This document shows positions 15,642 to 22,412 of a stretch of DNA of 22,412 nt, piece by piece. Positions within the stretch are counted from its first letter, which is position 1. Each line of letters starts with the position of its first letter. The DNA is from Anaeromyxobacter dehalogenans (GTDB taxonomy: Bacteria > Myxococcota_A > UBA9042 > DTJE01): NCBI GenBank assembly GCA_020722625.1, contig DYKK01000007.1, forward strand, positions 1 to 22,412, in the 5' to 3' direction. A program made the position numbers and the translations under genes. The notes under the pieces were generated by a model. It ran no database searches. It saw only the letters and a program-made list of their open reading frames with translations, and was not told the DNA's origin.

Positions 15642-16178
15642 TCACACGCGCTCCACCTGCTCGAAGTCCACCTCGACCGGGGTCGCGCGACCGAAGATCG
15701 TCACCAGAACACGCAGTTTGCGCTTTTCGGCCCGCACCTCCTCGATGATCCCCGAGAAGTTGACGAACGGGCCGTCCTTGATCCGGACCGCGGTCCCTTC
15801 CTCGAACTGCACCTCCGCCGCCTTCTGGACCGGCCCCTCGCTCATCTGCGTGCGGATGGACTCGACTTCCTGGTCGGACAGGGGGCGGGGCCCCTTCTCG
15901 TTTCCGACGAACCCCGTGACGTTCGGACGGTGCCGGATGAAGTGCTGAAGCCGCGTGTCGAGGTCCATCTGGACCAGGATGTACCCCGGGAAGAACTTCC
16001 GGCGTCCGCCGGGCCGCCTCGCCTCGCCCGGCGGGGGCGACGGCTCCATGGGGACGATGATCTCGCCCAGGCGGGCCTGCATCTCCGGATCCTCGTGTCG
16101 GATGGCCTCAAGGAGGTCCGCCCGGACCTTCTGCTCGAACCCGGAATACGTATGAACGACGTACCATTTCATCGGCAT
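15642..16178 (-). CDS. nusG: Transcription termination/antitermination protein NusG
   Basis: Processivity factor that binds RNA polymerase through its NGN domain and, through its KOW domain, Rho or ribosomal protein S10. The 178-residue product has the NGN start MKWYVVHTYSGFEQKVRADL, then RRKFFPGYILVQMDLD. A KOW domain follows from about 123 (FEEGTAVRIKDGPFVNFSG to the C-terminus). A Pro/Arg-rich insertion (about 45-60, PSPPPGEARRPGGRR) separates the NGN strands. Two close starts exist, at 16178 and two codons later; the first is listed, but its ribosome-binding site is weak. It lies 22 bases after secE. Confidence 0.97.
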   Translation of the reverse strand: MPMKWYVVHTYSGFEQKVRADLLEAIRHEDPEMQARLGEIIVPMEPSPPPGEARRPGGRRKFFPGYILVQMDLDTRLQHFIRHRPNVTGFVGNEKGPRPLSDQEVESIRTQMSEGPVQKAAEVQFEEGTAVRIKDGPFVNFSGIIEEVRAEKRKLRVLVTIFGRATPVEVDFEQVERV

Positions 16179-16200
16179 GCTCAGCCTGGCGTCAGAACTG

Positions 16201-16578
16201 TCAGATCTTGTAGATCGCTCCGGTCACCAAGCCCCACAGGGCGTCGAAGAGCCCCAGGATGACGGACACCACGATGGTCGTGGCCACGACGACGACGGTC
16301 GAGACGCGGGTCTCGGGCCACGTAGGCCACGTCACGTTCCTCAGTTCGTTCGCCACCTCGAGGCCGAGGCGGTTCGCCCGCTCGTGAAACACGAGGATCA
16401 CCGCCACCGCCATCCCGCCGATCAGGCCCAGCAGGTCGCTGACCGCGAACCGGGCCCCGAGCAGCAGCCGATCCCAGTTCGGGTTGACGAACTGAAACGC
16501 GGCGCTGAACAGGGCCGCGAGCGTGACCCAGACCAGCAACCCGCCGATCACGAACGAGATGCGAACATACTTCTCCAA
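16201..16578 (-). CDS. secE: Protein translocase subunit SecE, TTG start
   Basis: Essential subunit of the SecYEG inner-membrane translocon. The 125-residue product has three predicted membrane segments: about 8-30 (SFVIGGLLVWVTLAALF), about 48-65 (LLGLIGGMAVAVILVF) and about 94-118 (VVVVATTIVVSVILGLF). Between the last two is the conserved amphipathic region VANELRNVTWPTWPETR. Most bacteria have a shorter one-segment SecE, whereas the three-segment form is like that of E. coli. The start codon is TTG (CAA at 16576-16578 on the + strand), supported by GAGG about eight bases upstream. Only 20 bases separate it from the 3' end of the tRNA-Trp gene, so the ribosome-binding site sits right beside the tRNA processing site. 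Confidence 0.95.
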   Translation of the reverse strand: MEKYVRISFVIGGLLVWVTLAALFSAAFQFVNPNWDRLLLGARFAVSDLLGLIGGMAVAVILVFHERANRLGLEVANELRNVTWPTWPETRVSTVVVVATTIVVSVILGLFDALWGLVTGAIYKI

Positions 16579-16598
16579 TTCGAAACCTCAGTCCTCGG

Positions 16599-16671
16599 CA
16601 GGGCAGGAGGGATTCGAACCCCCAACCCGCGGTTTTGGAGACCGCCGCTCTACCATTCGAGCTACTGCCCT
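16599..16671 (-). tRNA. trnW: tRNA-Trp (anticodon CCA)
   Basis: A 73-base cloverleaf is visible. The acceptor AGGGCAG/CTGCCCT is 7 bp, the D arm begins TAGCTC, the anticodon arm is GCGGT/ACCGC with loop CTCCAAA, and the T arm contains GGTTCGAATCC. The discriminator is G, and the 3' CCA is not encoded. It lies between rpmG and secE, a classic location. Confidence 0.97.
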
Positions 16672-16704
16672 CCTGGTTGGCCGGTCGTGGGACGGCCGGT
16701 CAAC

Positions 16705-16887
16705 CTACTTGGCCTCTTTGTGAACCGTGTGGCGCCGCTCGTACCGGCAATACTTCTTGAGTTCCAGCCGGGCCGTGGTGTTCCGCTTGTTCTTGGTCGT
16801 GGTGTAGCGGGACACGCCGGGCGAGCCGCTCTGACGGCACGACTGGCACTCCAGCGCGATGATGACGCGATTTTCCTTCTTCGCCAT
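16705..16887 (-). CDS. rpmG: 50S ribosomal protein L33
   Basis: Small 60-residue large-subunit protein near the E site. It is recognised by RYTTTKNKRNTTARLELKKY and the end RRHTVHKEAK. The first zinc-ribbon pair is present (C14, C17), but the second pair is CRYE: C47 is present and the fourth Cys position is Glu50. It therefore falls between the four-Cys zinc form and the Cys-free form of the family. A few extra residues (GSPG) follow the first pair. The ATG at 16885-16887 is preceded by a G-rich site. It sits 34 bases after tuf and 33 bases before tRNA-Trp. Confidence 0.96.
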   Translation of the reverse strand: MAKKENRVIIALECQSCRQSGSPGVSRYTTTKNKRNTTARLELKKYCRYERRHTVHKEAK

Positions 16888-16921
16888 CGGAAGTCCCCCT
16901 CGGGACCGCGGCCGGTCTCTT

Positions 16922-18112
<1,191 letters not shown>

Positions 18113-18272
18113 GATCAGACCTCCTTCAAAAAGAACCCTTCCAACCCACGACCGCGTCCCTCGCAGACTCCGCGAACCCGCCGGACCCCCGTCTCGCGGG
18201 AGACCCCGCCGGCCGGGCCCGCTTCCATGCATCCCCCGGACGGGCAGGTCCTTCCCGGCCCCCCGGACGCGG

Positions 18273-18344
18273 AGCCTTCGACCGGGATTGAACCGGTGAC
18301 CCCCTCCTTACCAAGGAGGTGCTCTACCCCTGAGCTACGAAGGC
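18273..18344 (-). tRNA. trnT: tRNA-Thr (anticodon GGT)
   Basis: A 72-base cloverleaf with acceptor GCCTTCG/CGAAGGC, anticodon arm CCTCC/GGAGG with loop TTGGTAA, and T-arm GGTTCAATCC. CCA is not encoded. It is the last tRNA before tuf, separated from it by a 160-base GC-rich spacer in which I see no gene. Confidence 0.96.
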
Positions 18345-18353
18345 GTTCCTCGG

Positions 18354-18426
18354 AGCGGGAAACGGGATTCGAACCCGCGACCCGAAGCTTGGAAGGCTTC
18401 CGCTCTGCCAACTGAGCTATTCCCGC
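18354..18426 (-). tRNA. trnG: tRNA-Gly (anticodon TCC)
   Basis: A 73-base cloverleaf with acceptor GCGGGAA/TTCCCGC, anticodon arm GAAGC/GCTTC with loop CTTCCAA, T-arm GGTTCGAATCC, and discriminator T as usual for tRNA-Gly. CCA is not encoded. It is 9 bases upstream of tRNA-Thr(GGT). Confidence 0.97.
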
Positions 18427-18472
18427 ACCCCGAAGCATCGTCTTGAAAGAGCAACGCCGAAACGGCCTCCAG

Positions 18473-18555
18473 TGGAGGGGGGAGGAATCGAACCTCCGTA
18501 GCCGTGCGGCGGCAGATTTACAGTCTGCTCCCTTTGACCACTCGGGAACCCCTCC
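18473..18555 (-). tRNA. trnY: tRNA-Tyr (anticodon GTA)
   Basis: An 83-base type II tRNA with a long variable arm. The acceptor is GGAGGGG/CCCCTCC, the anticodon arm GCAGA/TCTGC has loop CTGTAAA, the T-arm contains GGTTCGATTCC, and the discriminator is A. CCA is not encoded. It lies 46 bases upstream of tRNA-Gly. Confidence 0.97.
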
Positions 18556-18577
18556 GTCGTCGCGCTCGCCCGGTCCG

Positions 18578-18650
18578 AGCTGGCGGGGAGACTCGAACTC
18601 CCGACCCGCTGATTACAAATCAGCCGCTCTACCGATTGAGCTACGCCAGC
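18578..18650 (-). tRNA. trnT: tRNA-Thr (anticodon TGT)
   Basis: A 73-base cloverleaf with acceptor GCTGGCG/CGCCAGC, anticodon arm GCTGA/TCAGC with loop TTTGTAA, and T-arm AGTTCGAGTCT. CCA is not encoded. It is the first gene of the tRNA-tuf transcript, about 79 bases downstream of the -10 element. Confidence 0.97.
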
Positions 18651-18728
18651 AATCAAAGAGCAGCCCCGTCGAAGGAGGTGTCGCCGGAATGCATCGCCTG
18701 CTGTCAACACCCCCCGAAAGGGCGACTG

Positions 18729-18757
18729 ATTATCGGGGAGGTCCCGGCGCTTGTCAA
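18729..18757 (-). promoter_or_regulatory. Sigma70-type promoter for the tRNA-tuf cluster
   Basis: On the - strand a perfect -35 TTGACA (18752-18757) is followed by a 17-base spacer and the -10 GATAAT (18729-18734, five of six consensus bases). A run of eight As lies four bases upstream of the -35, like an UP-element A-tract. The TGA stop codon of the upstream GH31 gene is inside the -35 hexamer. Expected transcription start is near 18722. It would drive the four tRNAs and tuf, and probably the genes beyond. Confidence 0.85.
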
Positions 18758-21700
18758 CGATTTTTTTTCGCCCGCGTGAAACGACACTGGTCGGCCCAGG
18801 CCTCGACCACGTCCTCCTGGACGGGGTGGGCCTGGCCGAAGTGGTAGCGGTTCGTCGCCTCGAGGCAGCCCGCCCACTTCTCGACGGTCGCCCACGACCC
18901 GCGAGTATATTTGTATTCAAACCACTTTCCGCGCGGGACCCGGACCGCCCCCTCCGCCGTGTCCGGATCGGTGGGGGACCACGCGAGCGGCTGGTGCTGC
19001 CAGCCCGACGCGGACGTCGAGACGTGCACGGGGGGGGCGTGCGGCGTGCCGGCGGGCACATGCACCCGCAGCGGGACGAGGACGTCGGGCGCCGGTCCTT
19101 CGAGCGCGGGGTCGTAGGTCATCTCGAGGCGGAACGGGGCGCGGTCCGCAAAGACCACGACGAGGGCGCGGTCATTCACGTCGTGGACCCAGCCCTCCGG
19201 GCTCTGGTCGAGTTCCTCCAGCGTGGAGGCCGGCGGCAGGGGCGACCCATCCAACACGACGGACGCGACCTCCCCGTCCACGGGCCGAACGCGGACCCGG
19301 ACCCGCCGGTCGCCGGGGACGAGGGCCCCGGTGCGGGGGTCGGCCCGGAGCACCGCGCCCGTCGCGGTCGCCTGCACGCGGAACCGGGTGGCCGCGTACT
19401 CGCCCGACTCGCAGGCCGTCGAGACGCCGTCATCCTCGTACAGGGTGACTTCGGTTTCCCGCGGGCCTGGAAAGACCTCCAGGGTCAGCGGGTCGAGCGG
19501 GGCCTCGTCGCTGAAGCGCAGGTCGGGTCCTCCGGGGACGACCCCTCCCTCCCGCAGGTACACGGGAAGGGCCTGGAGAGTCAGGTCCGCCACGAGCGTG
19601 GCCGGACCCTCCCACACGGCCCCGGACCGCCACTCCAGGAAGCGACCCGGGGGGAGGACCACGGACCGCTCCTTCGCGCCGGGGTCCACGGCCGGCGCGA
19701 CCAGAAGCCACGGCCCGAGCATGGCCTCGTCCGCCACGTCCCACGTCCCGGGGTCGTCCTGGAACTCGAAGACGAGCGGCCTCAGGACGGGCGCCCCGGT
19801 CCGCGAGGCCTCCCACATCAGGGAATAGAGGTACGGCAGCCACCGGTAGCGCTGTTTCAGGTGGATCCGGGAGATGTCCTCGACCTCCACGCCGAAGGCC
19901 CACGGCTCCTGGTCCGGCGTCCCCTGCTGGACGTGCCCCCGGAAGAACGGAGAGACCGACCCGACCGCCATCCAGCGGGCGAAGAGTTCCGGCGACGCGA
20001 ACCCCGTCCACCCGCCGACGTCGCTCCCCACGAACGGGACCCCGGACAGGCCGAGTCCCAGGAGCATGGGCAGGGTCATCCGCAGGGCCTCGAACGAGGA
20101 GGCCGCGTCCCCGGTCCAGACCGCGGCGAACCGCTGGATGCCCGCGAAGCCGGCCCGGGTCAGCAGGAAGGGGCGCCGGCCCGGGACCGCCTGCCTTGCG
20201 CCGTCCCACGTGGCCCACGCCTCGGCCAGGGCATAGACGTTGTGGACCTCGGCCATGGTGGTCCCCGTCCCTTCGCCGGACGCGGTCACATCGTCGGGGA
20301 GGGTCCATCCGTGTTCCTCCTGGAAGGAGGCGGGCTCGTTCATGTCGAGCCACAGGCCCCACACGCCGTGATCGGTCAGGCGCGGCGCCAGGGAACCCCA
20401 CCACGCCCTCGTCTCGGCCCTCGTGAAGTCCGGGAAGACCGCGGGACCGGGCCACACCTCGCCCACGAACGGCGTCCCGTCGGCCCCGGCCAGGAAGTGG
20501 CCCCCGGCGATTCCGGCCTGGTACACGTCCCAGTCCGGGTCCACCTTGAGGCCGGGGTCCACGATGGCCGTGACCTCGAATCCCAGGTCCTCGACCGCCG
20601 CCACGAGCCCGGACGGGTCCGGAAACCCCACCGGGTCCCAGGTCCAGGACCGGAACCCATCCATGTGGTCAATGTCGAGCCAGACCCCGTCCGCGGGGAT
20701 GTCGCGCTCGCGGAACCCCTCGCACACCTCGATCACCCTCGAGTCCGGCCAGTACGACCAGCGCGACTGGTGGTAGCCCAGGGTCCAGCGGGGGGGGAGG
20801 AAGGGGCGGCCCGTCAGGGCGGTGAAGCGTTCGAGGACCTGCGCGATGGAGGGGCCCGCGAACACGAACTGGTCCACCTCGCCCGCGGCCACCTCCCAGC
20901 GATACCGCGTGGGGTCGGAGGCCGCGAGGTCCAGGACCTGCCGGTGCGTGTTGTTCATGAACACGCCGTAGGCCCGGCCTTCCCGCAGGCCCACGAAGAA
21001 CGGCACCGACACGTACAGGGGGTCCGTCTCGGCGCCGTACGCGGGATGGTCGCTGTTCCAGAAGGTCCAGGTACGCCCACGGCGGTCCAGGTCGTACCCC
21101 GCCTTCTCGCCCAGCCCGTAGAACCGCTCTTGCGGCGGGGAACGACGCGTGATCCACCGCGCCGTCCCGCGCGGCGGTTTCCACAAGGCTTCGCGACCTG
21201 GAGGCGCGAGTTCCACTCGCGCCGGATACGCGGCCTCCGGGCCGCGCCGGGCCCAGGACGTCTTCTCGCGGAGCCGCCGCGAACCGGAGTTCGCGGCCCC
21301 AGGTTCGCCGGGTGGGTCTCGCGCCCCGCTGACCGAAGCCGCTTCCAACGGAGGGCCGTTCGTACCCGGCGGCCACTCCCCTTCGCCGTAGGCGCCCCCC
21401 GGCTCGTCCTCCACGAGGATCGCCCCGTCCGGGTCCGTCACCCGGACGGCACAGGTTGCGGGCGTGACCTCGACCGCGAGCCCGCCCGCGCACGCCACGA
21501 AGCGGTCGTCGCGCGGGCCGAACGAGACGTCCGGGGCCGGGCCGAGGTCGGCGTCCGACGTCGCGTAGGGCAGGGTGGGGTGGGCGCCGGTGCCGACGTA
21601 CCGCAGTCGCAGGACCCCCGCGCCGGGGAACGAGACCTCGAGCCCCGCGCCCGGACAGTCGGGGCGCAGTCGGACGGGAGGTCCTTCCTCGACCACCACC

Positions 21701-22011
21701 CAGGGGACGGGCGTTCTTCCCGTGGGGCACAGGGCGGCGACGACGTCCTCGTTCCGGTCTTCCGTCTGGAGGGGGTCGCCGGTCGGGTCCACGGGAGGGT
21801 CGGGCCGATCCAGCGGTGGGAAGCCCTCGTCTCCCGCGACGTCGGGGTCGGGCACACCGCCGAGATCGGTGCCGGCGGGGGGATCCGGGACCCGCCGGTC
21901 GGCCTCGGCATCGCCCGCGCCCCCGCTCCCCTGGGACGGGGCGGAACACGCGGCCGCCAGCCATGCGGCCCCGATGACCGCGAGCGTCCTGCCGTCCATC
22001 GCTGTGGACAT
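18754..22011 (-). CDS. Lipoprotein glycoside hydrolase family 31 (alpha-glucosidase-like) with C-terminal starch-binding-like module
   Basis: The 1085-residue exported enzyme has a signal peptide ending in a lipobox (WLAAAC, lipidated C22) and a Pro/Asp/Gly-rich linker (about 23-90). A GH31 N-terminal beta-sandwich follows, including FYGLGEK at 297-303. The (beta/alpha)8 barrel carries nucleophile D556 in WLDMNEP, acid/base D635 in WTGDAASSF and the conserved VGSDVGGW (D664). C-terminal beta domains follow. Residues about 976-1078 (VHVPAGTPHAPPVHV, then FEYKYTRGSWATVEK) resemble a CBM20/48-type starch-binding fold. Retaining hydrolysis of alpha-glucosides is the family expectation, but alpha-xylosidase or transglycosylase activity is possible. 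Residues about 214-283 are an atypical low-complexity insertion containing a palindromic repeat. The ATG at 22009-22011 is listed; M5 is an alternative start. The last codons (AKKNR, stop) supply the A-tract and -35 of the next operon. Confidence 0.93.
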   Translation of the reverse strand: MSTAMDGRTLAVIGAAWLAAACSAPSQGSGGAGDAEADRRVPDPPAGTDLGGVPDPDVAGDEGFPPLDRPDPPVDPTGDPLQTEDRNEDVVAALCPTGRTPVPWVVVEEGPPVRLRPDCPGAGLEVSFPGAGVLRLRYVGTGAHPTLPYATSDADLGPAPDVSFGPRDDRFVACAGGLAVEVTPATCAVRVTDPDGAILVEDEPGGAYGEGEWPPGTNGPPLEAASVSGARDPPGEPGAANSGSRRLREKTSWARRGPEAAYPARVELAPPGREALWKPPRGTARWITRRSPPQERFYGLGEKAGYDLDRRGRTWTFWNSDHPAYGAETDPLYVSVPFFVGLREGRAYGVFMNNTHRQVLDLAASDPTRYRWEVAAGEVDQFVFAGPSIAQVLERFTALTGRPFLPPRWTLGYHQSRWSYWPDSRVIEVCEGFRERDIPADGVWLDIDHMDGFRSWTWDPVGFPDPSGLVAAVEDLGFEVTAIVDPGLKVDPDWDVYQAGIAGGHFLAGADGTPFVGEVWPGPAVFPDFTRAETRAWWGSLAPRLTDHGVWGLWLDMNEPASFQEEHGWTLPDDVTASGEGTGTTMAEVHNVYALAEAWATWDGARQAVPGRRPFLLTRAGFAGIQRFAAVWTGDAASSFEALRMTLPMLLGLGLSGVPFVGSDVGGWTGFASPELFARWMAVGSVSPFFRGHVQQGTPDQEPWAFGVEVEDISRIHLKQRYRWLPYLYSLMWEASRTGAPVLRPLVFEFQDDPGTWDVADEAMLGPWLLVAPAVDPGAKERSVVLPPGRFLEWRSGAVWEGPATLVADLTLQALPVYLREGGVVPGGPDLRFSDEAPLDPLTLEVFPGPRETEVTLYEDDGVSTACESGEYAATRFRVQATATGAVLRADPRTGALVPGDRRVRVRVRPVDGEVASVVLDGSPLPPASTLEELDQSPEGWVHDVNDRALVVVFADRAPFRLEMTYDPALEGPAPDVLVPLRVHVPAGTPHAPPVHVSTSASGWQHQPLAWSPTDPDTAEGAVRVPRGKWFEYKYTRGSWATVEKWAGCLEATNRYHFGQAHPVQEDVVEAWADQCRFTRAKKNR
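21198..21248 (-). repeat. Palindromic repeat copy inside the GH31 coding sequence
   Basis: Read on the - strand, these 51 bases match the intergenic copy at 22203-22253 at 42 of 51 positions by manual count, without gaps. The element is two adjacent hairpins: a 7-bp stem (21229-21246, loop TCCG) and a perfect 9-bp stem GGCGCGAGT/ACTCGCGCC (21203-21223). It is in frame and encodes residues 255-272 of the GH31 protein. Confidence 0.75.
21276..21297. repeat. Third strong hairpin within the GH31 insertion
   Basis: A 9-bp stem around loop CGGA (core CCGCGAAC/GTTCGCGG) lies 27 bases from the two-hairpin repeat and inside the same atypical stretch of coding sequence. It may be a further module of the same mobile or amplified palindromic element. 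Confidence 0.5.
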
Positions 22012-22040
22012 CCCGACCCCGCCGGGGAGACCTCGACGGG

Positions 22041-22068
22041 ATGATACTCAACTCCGGGACCCCTTGAA
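22041..22068 (-). promoter_or_regulatory. Possible promoter for the GH31 gene
   Basis: On the - strand TATCAT (22041-22046) matches five of six -10 bases and lies 29 bases before the GH31 start codon. A poor -35 TTCAAG (22063-22068, three of six) is 16 bases upstream. This is the best candidate in the region, but weak. Confidence 0.3.
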
Positions 22069-22109
22069 TCCGCCATCACGCCCGCTCATCGCGTCCAACG
22101 CGGCGCTGC

Positions 22110-22171
22110 CACTGTCACTGTCCCTGTCCCCTGTTCCTGAACCTGTCCTCTGAACCTGTCCACGGCACCTG
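22110..22171. repeat. Degenerate CTGTCC-type short repeat tract
   Basis: On the + strand CTGT or CCTG recurs roughly every six bases, sometimes with longer steps (CACTGT, CACTGT, CCCTGT, then CCTGTTCCTGAACCTGTCC and CTGAACCTGTCC). The tract sits in the spacer upstream of the GH31 gene and has no coding appearance. Confidence 0.7.
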
Positions 22172-22202
22172 CCCCCCAGAACCCGGCATCCGGGTCAAGG
22201 AC

Positions 22203-22253
22203 AGCGCGGCCTGGAAGCCGCGCAGCCGGCGCGATTGAAAATCGCACCTCCAG
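22203..22253 (+). repeat. Intergenic copy of the two-hairpin palindromic repeat
   Basis: Hairpin one is GCGCGGC/GCCGCGC (22204-22223, 6-base loop). Hairpin two is GCGATT/AATCGC (22231-22245, 3-base loop). The copy is in inverted orientation relative to that in the GH31 gene. A further hairpin, ACCCGG/CCGGGT with a 3-base loop, lies at 22181-22195, just upstream. The remainder of the 22012-22412 spacer shows no gene other than the start at its right end. Confidence 0.75.
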
Positions 22254-22349
22254 ACGGGGCAGGTCGCGGCCGCCACGAGACCGCGACAGATCAAGGTGTT
22301 CGGTCGTGCTGCCGAGGTCCGGATGGTGGATTCTGGGCCCCCAAACCTG

Positions 22350-22379
22350 TTGACACCCGGTTCCCTTGTGCGGCATCCT
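22350..22379 (+). promoter_or_regulatory. Possible promoter for the gene entering at the right edge
   Basis: A perfect -35 TTGACA (22350-22355) is followed by only a poor -10 candidate, CATCCT (22374-22379, three of six, 18-base spacer). Its support comes mainly from the start codon and ribosome-binding site that follow. Confidence 0.3.
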
Positions 22380-22408
22380 CGCACTACCTGCGGGACGGGA
22401 GGCGCGCG

Positions 22409-22412
22409 ATGG
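22409..22412 (+). CDS. Probable start codon of a divergent gene cut by the window end
   Basis: An ATG at 22409-22411 is preceded by a strong GGGAGG (22397-22402) with a six-base spacer and, further upstream, a TTGACA. Only the start codon and one more base are inside the window, so nothing can be said about the product. Confidence 0.5.

Noticed and set aside
18113..18232. N-terminal extension of tuf
   Set aside because: The extra residues are spacer-derived and Gly/Arg-rich; the ATG at 18112 with GGAGG gives the exact EF-Tu N-terminus and length.
18702..18707. A second - strand TTGACA between the main promoter and the tRNA genes
   Set aside because: No acceptable -10 lies 16 to 18 bases downstream (GCGACA at best), so a tandem promoter is not supported.
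22086..22384. Two small - strand ORFs upstream of the GH31 gene
   Set aside because: They are translations of the CTGTCC tract and the palindromic repeat, without a protein-like pattern or a ribosome-binding site.

Overview
The window is very GC-rich bacterial DNA with dense coding, strong G/C third-position preference, and long antisense ORFs that shadow the real genes. Most of it is core housekeeping sequence. The tuf/rpoBC genes, a three-helix SecE, a lipoprotein with a Pro/Asp-rich linker, and degenerate CTGTCC-type repeats are compatible with a deltaproteobacterial or myxobacterial-like organism. That placement is an inference from general appearance and was not tested by phylogeny.

Layout. 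(1) Positions 1-4033, + strand: a tight, overlapping four-gene run. It holds the 3' part of an unrecognised helical protein, a class I purine nucleoside phosphorylase, a cytidine deaminase and an amidohydrolase-family aminohydrolase (MTA/SAH/5'-deoxyadenosine deaminase type). Together the last three look like a nucleoside salvage unit. (2) Positions 4008-18757, - strand: a complete ancestral transcription/translation cluster. In transcription order it reads trnT(TGT)-trnY(GTA)-trnG(TCC)-trnT(GGT)-tuf-rpmG-trnW(CCA)-secE-nusG-rplK-rplA-rplJ-rplL-rpoB-rpoC, followed by a small membrane-anchored ComEA-like helix-hairpin-helix protein that converges on and overlaps the end of the amidohydrolase. 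One near-consensus sigma70-type promoter heads the tRNA cluster. (3) Positions 18754-22011, - strand: a large lipoprotein alpha-glucosidase-like enzyme of glycoside hydrolase family 31 with a C-terminal starch-binding-like module. Its stop codon lies inside the -35 element of the tRNA-tuf promoter. (4) Positions 22012-22412: a repeat-rich intergenic region with a CTGTCC-like tract, stacked hairpins, and a probable start codon of a divergent + strand gene at the very end.

The ribosomal, RNA polymerase, SecE/NusG and EF-Tu genes form one growth-rate-linked supply line for transcription, translation and protein export. A long stem in the rplA-rplJ spacer looks like the L10 autoregulatory leader. 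No undescribed multi-gene system is evident. The least ordinary observations are a palindromic repeat found both between genes and in-frame inside the GH31 coding sequence, the promoter embedded in a stop codon, and Asn at the RpoB position equivalent to E. coli His526 in the rifampicin pocket.
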